Source of the DNA: CALJFL01 sp039964455
GTDB lineage: Bacteria; Pseudomonadota; Gammaproteobacteria; Pseudomonadales; Halieaceae
Direction: 5' to 3'
Length of the DNA stretch: 64,000 nt
Assembly: GCA_039964455.1 (NCBI GenBank)
Contig: JBDVXK010000024.1
Span: 248,001-312,000 of the forward strand
The notes under the pieces were generated by a model. It had not been told where the DNA came from. It did no database searches and saw only the letters and a program-made list of their open reading frames with translations. The translations under genes and the position numbers were made by a program. This document shows, one piece after another, positions 1-8,668 of this stretch (position 1 is the first letter of the stretch; the number at the start of each line of letters is the position of its first letter).

Positions 1-747
1 GACAAGAATAGTTACGACCGGCTAATAGAGCACTGGGTCAGTCATGGTTATGTCGTTATCGCCACTAATCACCTGGATTGCTGCGGCGCAGTCAGTGGAA
101 TCTTCAACAGCCTGCGCTATGGCCAGTTTGGCCTGATCGAGGCACGGGTAGAAGACCTGCAACGGTTGATTGCCTCAATACCAGAATTGGAGAATCGATT
201 AGAACAATTTCGCGGCAAAGCCGATATGCAACGGATTGCCGTGACCGGTCACTCCTTCGGCGCATTCAGCGCCCAGCAATTGGGAGGTGCCGGCACCTTC
301 GACCCCGACCGGGAGTCCTATGTTTTTTTCGAGGAGCCCCGAATCAAGGCGGTCGTCGCGCTGTCACCGCCCGGGCCAATGTTTGACACGATTACCGAGC
401 AAAGCTGGCAGAAATTATCCGCCCCTACTCTGGTGACAACCGGCACATGGGACATACAGCCAAGCTTCTGGCCGGACTGGCGTATGCACCTGATGTCCTA
501 TGAAAGCGCGATCCCGGGCGATAAGTATGCGTTGGTTGTCGAGGGCGCCGATCATTTTCTGGGCAACCTGATCTGTCGCACCGAGCGAGACGCCCAGCCT
601 CAGGAAGATGCCCTGCAGATGATTCAAATCGCCAGCACCGCATTTCTGGACAGCTATCTCAAAGCGAGCCCAGCGGCGGCGGATCTAATCGCCAGTGACA
701 CATTGAATACAACGACTTCCGGCTTTGCCCGGTTGCAGCAGCGCTAG
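1..747 (+). CDS. alpha/beta hydrolase (5'-truncated), PAF-acetylhydrolase/dienelactone-hydrolase-like
   Basis: The reading frame is open from base 1 to the TAG at 745-747, so the gene begins outside the window. About 248 residues are visible. The nucleophile elbow GHSFG (G-x-S-x-G) lies near residues 83-87 of the visible part. A plausible acid is the Asp in TGTWDIQ and the catalytic His is in EGADHFLG, in the expected order Ser-Asp-His. The early segment ending in VVIATNHLDCCG fits the oxyanion strand of this fold. It is probably a carboxylic ester or lactone hydrolase; the substrate is unknown. The next gene starts 8 nt downstream, so the two are probably cotranscribed. The fold is well supported; the subfamily is tentative. 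Confidence 0.8.
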   Translation, partial: DKNSYDRLIEHWVSHGYVVIATNHLDCCGAVSGIFNSLRYGQFGLIEARVEDLQRLIASIPELENRLEQFRGKADMQRIAVTGHSFGAFSAQQLGGAGTFDPDRESYVFFEEPRIKAVVALSPPGPMFDTITEQSWQKLSAPTLVTTGTWDIQPSFWPDWRMHLMSYESAIPGDKYALVVEGADHFLGNLICRTERDAQPQEDALQMIQIASTAFLDSYLKASPAAADLIASDTLNTTTSGFARLQQR

Positions 748-755
748 GGTTTCGG

Positions 756-1763
756 ATGCCCGATGATATCAAAAATAGTGGGACTGGTCGCAAAATAGTG
801 GGCCTGCACAGCATCGGAATTTTATGCTGCCTGCTGATCATGGGCGTTATCGTGGGCCTGGGTCCGTACAGTAGTCCGGCCATGTTCCTGCCAGACGCCG
901 GTGTACTCTGGTACTACTGGAAGCTGCCGGAACCCACATTCTGGACCCGATTCTCAGCCTGGCTATTGTATGGGTTGCATCAGTTGTCGATCTGGGGACT
1001 GATCGCCTGGGCACAGTTAAAACGGCCGCAGTACAGCGGCAAACTGCACCCGGTGAATATTCTGGCACTGCTTGCCAATGGGCTATTCGTTGCGCTGCAC
1101 ATCTGGCAAACGAAGGTGTTTTACGATGGCCTGGCGCAGGATACGTCGGTATTGGCCTCGCAATTCTCGGTAATCTTCATGCTGGTGTTTATCCTGATTA
1201 TGGAAAACAGCCGACGCGGTCTTTTCTTCGGTTATAAGGTCGACTTCTTCGATCGCTCAGGCGGCTTTATTCGCCGCTATCACGGCTACTACTTCTCCTG
1301 GGCGATCATCTACACCTTCTGGTTTCACCCCATTGAGGACAACCTGGGCCACTTGTTGGGCACATTCTATATTTTGCTATTGCTGTTTCAGGGCAGCCTG
1401 TTCTTTACCCGCTATCACCGCGATCGAGTGTGGACCCTTATGCTTGAGGTCTTTGTGCTTATTCACGGCGCCATGGTGGCCTATCTCACAATTCCCGGAG
1501 AGCATTGGAAAATGTTTCTGTTCGGCTTTCTCACCCTGTTCATCATTACCCAAATGCACGGAATAGGGCTTGGTAGAAAGGCAAGGACTGGCGTCGTATT
1601 GCTCTATGTAGCAGCGGTACTGGTGGCCTACCAGGGGCGTGAGATGGACGCACTGGAAGTATTTCGGATTCCAGCGGTGGAACTGGGATTTGCCTTTGTA
1701 CTGGCAGGCATTGGGTGGCTATGCTGGCGCCTGGCCGCCCGCAGGGAACAGCGGGCAGCCTGA
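756..1763 (+). CDS. polytopic inner-membrane protein of unknown function
   Basis: This is a 335-residue protein I do not recognise. It is very hydrophobic, with roughly nine or ten candidate membrane spans. The first is near residues 15-35, the second near 60-85, and a dense set lies between 95 and 330. Connecting loops are short and rich in Trp, Tyr and His, for example around residues 180-200. The C-terminus is basic (AARREQRAA). The ATG is preceded by AGGG at 6-nt spacing, overlapping the stop of the hydrolase gene, so the pair looks like one operon. It could be a channel, a carrier or a membrane enzyme. It ends 7 nt before the convergent Rieske gene. Confidence 0.75.
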   Translation: MPDDIKNSGTGRKIVGLHSIGILCCLLIMGVIVGLGPYSSPAMFLPDAGVLWYYWKLPEPTFWTRFSAWLLYGLHQLSIWGLIAWAQLKRPQYSGKLHPVNILALLANGLFVALHIWQTKVFYDGLAQDTSVLASQFSVIFMLVFILIMENSRRGLFFGYKVDFFDRSGGFIRRYHGYYFSWAIIYTFWFHPIEDNLGHLLGTFYILLLLFQGSLFFTRYHRDRVWTLMLEVFVLIHGAMVAYLTIPGEHWKMFLFGFLTLFIITQMHGIGLGRKARTGVVLLYVAAVLVAYQGREMDALEVFRIPAVELGFAFVLAGIGWLCWRLAARREQRAA

Positions 1764-1770
1764 ATTCAGG

Positions 1771-2934
1771 TCAAGCCTGTTTATCCTCAGACACCACGTT
1801 GAGTGGCTGTCGCAGCGGGGGCACCAGGGGTACGGTTTCCAACGCCCAGCGCAGATCGGGGTTGGTTTTGCGGGCCGGTGAGGGAATTGTGAAAACCTTT
1901 TCCTCCTTGAACGGCTCCATCGCCTTGCTGTCAATCTTCCAGCCTTTCTCTTCCACATGGGTTTTGCGCACCTTGCGCCACGCACCCATGAACTTGTCCT
2001 GTTCTACCGACACCTCAGCCTCCAGTGATTCCGGCAGGTAATAAGGTGACAGGGCTTCAACAATGGCCGCGTCTTCCTCAAACACCTTCAGTGTCCGTTT
2101 GACTGAGCCACCATCGAACATACCCAACTTAAAGAAATTCCGAACCTGCACAACAAAGGAGCGCGTGGTGTTCTCGTCGACCGGCGTATTGCAGTCGAAT
2201 ATGATCATTTCCATCCAGGAATTTACCTGTATATGCAGGCGCACTGTGTGTCCCGAGAGATAAAAGGCAGGATGCACATGCGTCTCGGCCTTGTCTTTGC
2301 GGGCGAATTTCATCAGCCCCATATTGCCTTCCATAGGCGGTGGGTACATCACGCAGGACGATGAGCCCGAATACTCGTCACGTTCCATCTTGGCAATGTG
2401 ATTCTTGGCGGCCATCTCTTTATAGCCAAAGCCGGGGTGAACGAACGAGGTATGCGCAATATCAATGCCGTTTTCCACAACCCGGTTTACATCCGCATTC
2501 CAGGTAAACTCAGTGTAAACGGGGCGCCAGTTTTCCCGGTCATCGTATTCGGGAAAGGGTGGAATCGGATATCGCTCGTGTTCCTCGAGATCACCCATGA
2601 ACACCCAGATCATGCCGTAGCGTTCGTGCGTGGGGTAGGCATCAATACGTGCCCGCTCGGGAATCTCTGCGTCCTCGCCTCGCGAGGGAATGAATTGCAC
2701 TTTGCCCTCGGCGTCGAACTCCCAGCCATGATAAGGGCAGGCAACGCAGTCGCGATCTGTGGTCCAGCCATTGGACAGTGAGCCACCGCGGTGAATGCAG
2801 ATATCGCTCAGGCAGTTAATCTTGCCGGACTTGTCCCGAAACAATACAAAGTTCTGGCCCAATAGCCGCGTTTTGACAGGCTTGTCTTTCACCTTGTCCG
2901 ACCACTCGGCCACGTACCATAAATTTGTCAGCAT
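1771..2934 (-). CDS. Rieske [2Fe-2S] aromatic ring-hydroxylating oxygenase, alpha subunit (VanA/phthalate-oxygenase-like)
   Basis: The product is a 387-residue terminal oxygenase component. The Rieske cluster ligands are C46-x-H48 and C66-x2-H69 (CIHRGG and CPYHGW). The mononuclear iron site is seen as NGIDIAHTSFVH, giving H161 and H166. Proteins of this layout insert oxygen into, or O-demethylate, aromatic or alicyclic compounds using electrons from a separate reductase. No ferredoxin or reductase gene is adjacent, so the partner must be elsewhere. The ATG has a very strong Shine-Dalgarno (GGGGAGGGGAG). A 12-bp palindrome lies about 30 nt upstream. The gene is divergent from the RND efflux pair, which may export the same compound class (inference). 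Confidence 0.92.
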   Translation of the reverse strand: MLTNLWYVAEWSDKVKDKPVKTRLLGQNFVLFRDKSGKINCLSDICIHRGGSLSNGWTTDRDCVACPYHGWEFDAEGKVQFIPSRGEDAEIPERARIDAYPTHERYGMIWVFMGDLEEHERYPIPPFPEYDDRENWRPVYTEFTWNADVNRVVENGIDIAHTSFVHPGFGYKEMAAKNHIAKMERDEYSGSSSCVMYPPPMEGNMGLMKFARKDKAETHVHPAFYLSGHTVRLHIQVNSWMEMIIFDCNTPVDENTTRSFVVQVRNFFKLGMFDGGSVKRTLKVFEEDAAIVEALSPYYLPESLEAEVSVEQDKFMGAWRKVRKTHVEEKGWKIDSKAMEPFKEEKVFTIPSPARKTNPDLRWALETVPLVPPLRQPLNVVSEDKQA

Positions 2935-2963
2935 TCTCCCCTCCCCGATTTCGTCTATTTGTT

Positions 2964-2975
2964 ATATACGTATAT
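2964..2975. promoter_or_regulatory. 12-bp perfect palindrome between divergent Rieske and RND genes (candidate operator)
   Basis: ATATACGTATAT is a perfect palindrome in the 123-bp divergent region. It sits about 30 nt before the Rieske start codon and overlaps AT-rich sequence that could serve as that gene's -10 box. Position and symmetry suggest a dimeric repressor site. AT-rich palindromes also arise by chance, so this is only a candidate. No regulator gene is adjacent. Confidence 0.35.
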
Positions 2976-3057
2976 CATTAAATCATGGATTGTTCATAAT
3001 TTCTAAGTGGATTACCGCACGCCCCTGCGGATAAATCGCCTACAATAGAGAGTACTT

Positions 3058-4230
3058 ATGTCGTTTCCTGTCACCCGTATTGTAGCCCCTGTGCTCGTAG
3101 TCGCTATCGGCGTAGGCCTTTACATGCTCCTGCACGCGACCAAACCCGAGCCGGAAAAAAGTACTGAGGGGCCCCGGACGCTAAGTGTCTATACAGAAAT
3201 TGCGCGGGCCGATAGGGTCACTCTCAAGGTGAGCACCCAGGGCGACGTCAGGGCACGCACCGATGTCGATATCGTCGCCCAGGTTGGCGGCCGCATCGTT
3301 GCGGTCTCCCCGGAGTTCACCGAGGGGGGCAGAGTCGAACCAGGTGTTTCACTGGTCTCAATAGAGGATACCGATTATCAACTCAGCCTGCGTCAGGCAG
3401 AAGCCCGTGTGGCTGGGGCCAAAGTGGGTGTTGAGCAGGCATTGGCCGATGCCGACGTCGCCCGGCGGCAGCTACGCAACGACCCCACAGCATCTCCGCT
3501 AGCGCTCAAGAAACCGCAGGTAGCCGAAGCCAGGGCAACGCTGGCCGCCGCGGAAGCCGAACTGGAGCAGGCGAGGATCAATCTGAAGCGAACGGAAATC
3601 TCCTTACCCTTCGCTGGCCGCCTGGTAACAACGCGCGCCGATATAGGCCAGTTTCTAACGCCGGGCTCCATCCTGGGGCGAGCATTTGCCACCGACGTCG
3701 TGGAAATTCGCCTACCACTGAACAGCGGGCAACTGGCGTCGCTGGGCCTGCCTATTGGTTTTCGGGCGGAAGAAGGAAAAGGATTGCCTGTTAGATTCCA
3801 GGCCGAAGTGGCCGGCGAGCAGCAGCGCTGGCAGGGTAAACTGGTGAGGTTGGACGCGTCCATCGACCCGGACACTCGAATGCTGTTTGGCATCGCCGAG
3901 GTTCAGGATCCTTACGGCCAAGGTGTTGCCGAAAGTGGAATGCCTATGGCAGTAGGACTGTTCGTGGAGGCACATATCAGCGGCCGCGAAATACCCGAAG
4001 CGACGATTATCAGCATAGAGGCATTAAGAGCCGGCGACATGATTTATCTTATCGACGACGAGGGTGTACTGGAAATGCGGCGTGTCGATGTGGCACATAA
4101 AAATGACAAGGATGCGGTGATCACCGGCAATTTAAAACCCGGCGAACAGGTGGTCACCTCCGCTATTCGCAATCCGGTCAGTGGCATGGCGTTAGCGGCT
4201 ATTCCTGCCGCCGCAGACAAGCAGAAGTGA
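3058..4230 (+). CDS. RND efflux periplasmic adaptor (membrane fusion protein, HlyD/AcrA-like)
   Basis: This 390-residue adaptor links an inner-membrane RND pump to an outer-membrane channel. A single N-terminal hydrophobic segment (about residues 7-27) anchors it or acts as a signal peptide. A lipoyl half-motif (DVRARTDVDIVAQVGG region) follows, then an alpha-helical hairpin rich in Ala, Glu and Arg (about 105-180), the second lipoyl half and a beta-barrel region. The ATG at 3058 follows a weak GAGAG Shine-Dalgarno. The pump gene begins about 30 nt after the stop, so they form one operon. No TolC-type gene is present, so the pump would use an outer-membrane factor encoded elsewhere. Confidence 0.9.
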   Translation: MSFPVTRIVAPVLVVAIGVGLYMLLHATKPEPEKSTEGPRTLSVYTEIARADRVTLKVSTQGDVRARTDVDIVAQVGGRIVAVSPEFTEGGRVEPGVSLVSIEDTDYQLSLRQAEARVAGAKVGVEQALADADVARRQLRNDPTASPLALKKPQVAEARATLAAAEAELEQARINLKRTEISLPFAGRLVTTRADIGQFLTPGSILGRAFATDVVEIRLPLNSGQLASLGLPIGFRAEEGKGLPVRFQAEVAGEQQRWQGKLVRLDASIDPDTRMLFGIAEVQDPYGQGVAESGMPMAVGLFVEAHISGREIPEATIISIEALRAGDMIYLIDDEGVLEMRRVDVAHKNDKDAVITGNLKPGEQVVTSAIRNPVSGMALAAIPAAADKQK

Positions 4231-4260
4231 ATACTCTCTACCTGACTATTGGATGCATCC

Positions 4261-7200
4261 ATGGATAGCCTGATCAGCTGGTGGGTCAGAAATCCGGTGG
4301 CTGCCAATCTGCTGATGGTTGGCATATTGCTGTCTGGCTATCTCGGTTTTAAGGCCATGGAGCGCGAGGCATTTCCCGAGTTCAGTGTTAAACAGGCCGA
4401 AATCAGCGTGGTATGGCCGGGAGCCGCTCCGCAGGAAGTGGAAGAGCAGATCATCGTTCGCATTGAGGAGGCCCTGAAAGATCTGGACGGAGTGAAGCGA
4501 CTTCGATCAACCGCGTCTGAAGGTGTAGGCAATATTATTGTTTCGGCAAACTCCTATGTAGATATCAATGCTTTCGTCAACGACGTAAAAAACAGGGTGG
4601 ACGCAGTCAATGCTCTACCCAGAGACATCGAGAACCCAAGGGTGAAGCGCGGTGATTTTCGTCGGGAGATGATACGGGTTGCCCTCTATGGCGATTTGAG
4701 CGAACGCGAGCTGACACGACTGGCAGAATCCCTGCGCGACGAGATCGCAGAACTGGACTACATCTCCATCGTCGAATTGGCAGGCACCCGCCGCGAAGAA
4801 GTCACCGTGGAACTGTCGGAAGCCTCTATGCGTCGCTATGGCTTGAGCTTCGATGAGGTGGCCAATGCCATTCGGGCAAGCTCAATCAATCTGTCCTCCG
4901 GGCAGGTTCGCACTGCAACCGGCGATGTTCGCCTGCGCGCCAGAAACCTGGCGGATACCGATCTTGATTTCGAAGAGATTATCATCAGACAAAGCGATGC
5001 CGGCGCTACCGTGACGGTAAAAGATGTTGCCAGGGTAATTGACGGTTACGAAGAGAATGAATTGCGCTCGCGAATTAATGGCAAAAGCGCTGTTTTACTT
5101 AAATTGATGACCAGCGAAAATATGCAGGTGGTCAAAGCGAGTGATGAAATTCGCACATGGATAGAGTCTACCAGGCCTCAACTACCCAGCGGTGTTGATA
5201 TGGCCGTCTGGTTCGACACTGCTGACATCTACAAGAGTCGCATGGAAATTATCGGTGATTCCGCTTGGGTTGGTTTGATACTGGTGTTTTGCGTGCTGAT
5301 CGTTTCGCTGCGGCCTACCGTGGCGCTGTGGGTGACGGCGGGCATTGCCGTCGCCTTCATAGGGACATTTTCGTTGCTACCCGTCTACGATGTCTCCCTG
5401 AATGTAATTTCCACCTTTGCATTCCTGCTGGTGCTGGGCATCGTGGTTGATGACGCCATAGTGGTGGGCGAAAGCATCCATAATCACACCCACCGAATGG
5501 GCGGCGGCAGCGAAGCCGCCATCGTCGGCGCAATGGCTGTAGCCAGACCGGTGGTCTTTGCCGTACTCACCACGATGATCGCTTTCGCACCCTGGTTGTT
5601 TCTGGATGTAGACGGCGGCCATATGACCGGCCAGTTCTCCGTGGTCATCACCGTAGCGCTGGTCATCTCACTGATCGAAGCTTTCCTGATTCTGCCCGCC
5701 CATTTGCGCCACTTACAGCACAGGGAAAATATTTCCGGCTGGCGACTCAAGCAAAAACGCATTGAGGAAAGTATTGTCAGCTTCGCCAATCAGCGCTACC
5801 GGCCCATCATCACCTGGGCTGCCGAGCGAAGAGTGCTTACTGCCAGTATTTTTCTAGCCGGATTTATCGTCAGCCTCGGGTTATTCAGTTCGGGCTGGGT
5901 GAAGTTCACCTTCTTCCCGGAGATACAGAGCGACGAGGTCTACATAAACGTTACCCTACCCAGCGGAACGCCCTACTCCCGCGCGCTCTCTGTGCTGGAT
6001 ACCATGCGCCGCGCACAGGATGAACTAACGCAAGAGGTAGCTGACAATGCCGCGAACATAGGCGGCAGTGGTGAACTCATTGAAGGTTGGTATACCCGCG
6101 CCACACGTACCTATGTCACTGCCATCATCAGCCTGGTACCCATCGAGAAGCGGGACCTGTCTGCCAAGGAAACCGCTCAACGCTTCACCGAATTGATGGG
6201 CGACATTCCCGACGCAGACGACATCAGTATTCGCTACACCTTCACCAACGACGGCGCTGCTATCACCTATGTACTGCGGCACAAGGATATGGATACCTTG
6301 CGCAGCGCCAGTGGCGATCTGCAGGAGAAGTTGCGGTCCTACGACAGCACCTACTTTGTGCGCGACAGCTTACGCGGAGAGACTGACGAAATTTTACTCA
6401 AGCTACTGCCCGGTAGTGAAAAGCTTGGCATCAACCTGGCGCAGGTTTCCAAGCAGGTACGCCAGGCGTATTACGGCGAAGAGGTGCAGCGACTACCAAG
6501 AGAAAACGGCGACGTGAAAGTCATGGTGCGCTACCCGAGAAACCTGCGGGAAAACCTGAGCAGCCTGGATAATTTCCGGGTGCGCACGGCAGATGGCCGC
6601 GAGGTACCACTATTATCCGTGGTGGCCATTGAACTGGGGAGCGGCGTTCAGCAGATCCAGCGCAGGGACGGCGAGCGCGTAGTACGCATCTCCACTGAGG
6701 CGCCTAAAGAGGCGGTCAGCGATATCACTATGGATCTTGTTGACAATTATATTCCCACGTTACAGGAGCGTTACCCGGAACTGGACATCCTCAAGGGCGG
6801 CCGTCAGGAGACAGAAGCCGAGTTTTTCAGCAAGATCACATCCCTATACGCCATCGCGTTCTTCGCGATGTATATGTTAATCGCAATCGCTTTTCACTCG
6901 TACTGGCTACCGCTGCTGATTATGACGGCCATACCCTACGGGTTTATGGGAGCGGTGTTCGGGCACTTCATCTTCGGCACCCCGATGGCAATGTTCTCCT
7001 ACTTTGGTATCGGCGCAGCCGCAGGGGTAGTAGTCAACGACAACCTGGTACTGGTTGACTATATCGGTAAGCTCAGAAAACAGGGGAAAACTGCAGTGGA
7101 AGCCGTCATTGAAGCCGGCGTCCATCGCTTCCGCCCAATATTGCTGACAACCGTTACCACCTTTATTGGACTGGTGCCGATCATGGCCGAGCAATCTGTC

Positions 7201-7377
7201 AGTGCGCAGTTTCTAAAGCCCGCGGTGCTGTCGCTGGCCTTTGGTGTTTTATTCGCGCTGTTTGTAACCTTGCTGATGGTTCCTGCTCTCTATCTCATCG
7301 GTGTCGACTGCGCACTGATACTGACCAGATTGAAGTCCAGATTCTGGCCCTGGCATTCCAGCCAAGCAGAGAGCTGA
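4261..7377 (+). CDS. RND efflux pump permease (AcrB/HAE1-like)
   Basis: This is a proton-driven inner-membrane exporter of about 1038 residues, the usual size for the family. The N-terminus SLISWWVRNPVAANLL forms the first membrane helix. The TM4 proton-relay pair is present in VLGIVVDDAIVVGE, and the second half repeats the fold. Large periplasmic loops follow TM1 and TM7. I start at ATG 4261; an in-frame TTG at 4249 would add four residues, and neither has a strong Shine-Dalgarno. It follows the adaptor gene and is probably translated with it. The substrate is unknown; the flanking oxygenase suggests an aromatic compound or a toxic intermediate (inference). Confidence 0.93.
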   Translation: MDSLISWWVRNPVAANLLMVGILLSGYLGFKAMEREAFPEFSVKQAEISVVWPGAAPQEVEEQIIVRIEEALKDLDGVKRLRSTASEGVGNIIVSANSYVDINAFVNDVKNRVDAVNALPRDIENPRVKRGDFRREMIRVALYGDLSERELTRLAESLRDEIAELDYISIVELAGTRREEVTVELSEASMRRYGLSFDEVANAIRASSINLSSGQVRTATGDVRLRARNLADTDLDFEEIIIRQSDAGATVTVKDVARVIDGYEENELRSRINGKSAVLLKLMTSENMQVVKASDEIRTWIESTRPQLPSGVDMAVWFDTADIYKSRMEIIGDSAWVGLILVFCVLIVSLRPTVALWVTAGIAVAFIGTFSLLPVYDVSLNVISTFAFLLVLGIVVDDAIVVGESIHNHTHRMGGGSEAAIVGAMAVARPVVFAVLTTMIAFAPWLFLDVDGGHMTGQFSVVITVALVISLIEAFLILPAHLRHLQHRENISGWRLKQKRIEESIVSFANQRYRPIITWAAERRVLTASIFLAGFIVSLGLFSSGWVKFTFFPEIQSDEVYINVTLPSGTPYSRALSVLDTMRRAQDELTQEVADNAANIGGSGELIEGWYTRATRTYVTAIISLVPIEKRDLSAKETAQRFTELMGDIPDADDISIRYTFTNDGAAITYVLRHKDMDTLRSASGDLQEKLRSYDSTYFVRDSLRGETDEILLKLLPGSEKLGINLAQVSKQVRQAYYGEEVQRLPRENGDVKVMVRYPRNLRENLSSLDNFRVRTADGREVPLLSVVAIELGSGVQQIQRRDGERVVRISTEAPKEAVSDITMDLVDNYIPTLQERYPELDILKGGRQETEAEFFSKITSLYAIAFFAMYMLIAIAFHSYWLPLLIMTAIPYGFMGAVFGHFIFGTPMAMFSYFGIGAAAGVVVNDNLVLVDYIGKLRKQGKTAVEAVIEAGVHRFRPILLTTVTTFIGLVPIMAEQSVSAQFLKPAVLSLAFGVLFALFVTLLMVPALYLIGVDCALILTRLKSRFWPWHSSQAES

Positions 7378-7415
7378 CCGGCAGCACGTTAGAAAATAAT
7401 AGGAGGAAACGCATC

Positions 7416-8642
7416 ATGCGCCGCAGAACATTACTGGGAGCAACCGCAGCGACCGCAATGGCAGCACTCTCACCCACTGCCTTTGGCGCCGCCCACAATA
7501 ATACTAGCACCAATAAGTCCCGCAGCGTTGTGGTAATAGGCGCTGGTATTGTCGGTGCATCCATTGCCTGGCACTTAAGCAAAAGAGGCTGCGAGGTTAC
7601 CGTGCTGGAGGCGAAGTCACCGGCGTGCCAGGCTTCTGGAAACAGCTTCGCATGGATTAATGCTTCTTACGCCAAGCTGCCTTTCAGCTACCACTTGCTA
7701 AGTAACTACGCGATGCATGAATACCACCGGCTGTCTGAGCAACTGCCGCTACCGCTACACTGGGGCGGCTGCCTTGAATGGATGGGAGACACACCAGCGC
7801 AGGCGGCTATGGTCAGGGAGATTGAAAAAATACAGGCGTTTGGCTCACCTACCTCTATGGTAGCCAGACGACAAGCTCAGGCGCTGGCACCAGCAGTAAA
7901 TTTTGGCGATACCGACCAGGTCGCATACTGCGCCCTAGACGGAACAGTGGATGCCAGGGCCGCGACGGAAACCCTGTTAGCTGACGCCCAAAAAGCCGGT
8001 ACAAAAATCGTTTATCCGGCGCCGGTAACCGGCATTTCAAGAATAAGTGACAAGCTGGTAATACAATCTGGTGCTGGTGAGTTTGCGGCGGACCAGGTGG
8101 TGGTAGCCGCGGGAACCGGCGCTAGCCAACTTGCCAATATTACAGGCATGCAGTTGGAACAGCGCTCCACCCCCGGCATCATCGTGACCACAGAGCCTAT
8201 GCCGGCCATACTCGAGCCAATCATCGTTGCGCCAGGCGTTCATATACACCAGCGCAAAGACGGTCGTGTTGTTATTGGCGAGCAAGCCGGGGCACCCTCT
8301 ACCGATGCGCACCGAAGCTATCTGCAAGGCTTCCCCAACCGACACCCTACTCCCGAACTGGCACAACAGCATGCCGCCCGTATCCTCGACATTGGCAAAC
8401 GCTTCTTGCCCGATCTGTCTGAGGCAACCGTAGAGGAAGTCGGCATAGGCTGGCGGCCTCTGCCAATGGACGGACTACCCGTTGTCGGGCGACACCCGCA
8501 GGAACAGGGTCTGTATTTTGCTGTGATGCATAGCGGCGTCACCCTGGCGCCAATTGTCGGACGACTGGCAGCAACAGAATTACTGGATGATGTTTCTATT
8601 TCTCTACTGACGGATTTTCGGCCAGATCGCTTGAGCGCCTGA
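7416..8642 (+). CDS. FAD-dependent oxidoreductase, DAO (D-amino-acid oxidase/glycine oxidase) family, Tat-type leader
   Basis: This 408-residue flavoprotein has an N-terminal leader MRRRTLLGATAATAMAALS, a twin-arginine-like signal ending in an Ala-rich stretch near residue 26. The dinucleotide-binding motif GAGIVG is at residues 42-47, followed by an acidic strand end (VTVLEA). Near the C-terminus, GWRPLPMDGLPVVG matches the second FAD-contacting region of DAO-fold oxidases. It likely oxidises an amine or amino acid, probably after folded export to the periplasm. The start is fixed by a perfect AGGAGG at 7401-7406. It follows the RND permease by 38 nt and is convergent with the ATP-grasp gene. 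The substrate cannot be assigned. Confidence 0.85.
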   Translation: MRRRTLLGATAATAMAALSPTAFGAAHNNTSTNKSRSVVVIGAGIVGASIAWHLSKRGCEVTVLEAKSPACQASGNSFAWINASYAKLPFSYHLLSNYAMHEYHRLSEQLPLPLHWGGCLEWMGDTPAQAAMVREIEKIQAFGSPTSMVARRQAQALAPAVNFGDTDQVAYCALDGTVDARAATETLLADAQKAGTKIVYPAPVTGISRISDKLVIQSGAGEFAADQVVVAAGTGASQLANITGMQLEQRSTPGIIVTTEPMPAILEPIIVAPGVHIHQRKDGRVVIGEQAGAPSTDAHRSYLQGFPNRHPTPELAQQHAARILDIGKRFLPDLSEATVEEVGIGWRPLPMDGLPVVGRHPQEQGLYFAVMHSGVTLAPIVGRLAATELLDDVSISLLTDFRPDRLSA

Positions 8643-8668
8643 ACCTGGCGGCAGGTATTTCTGGCGGG

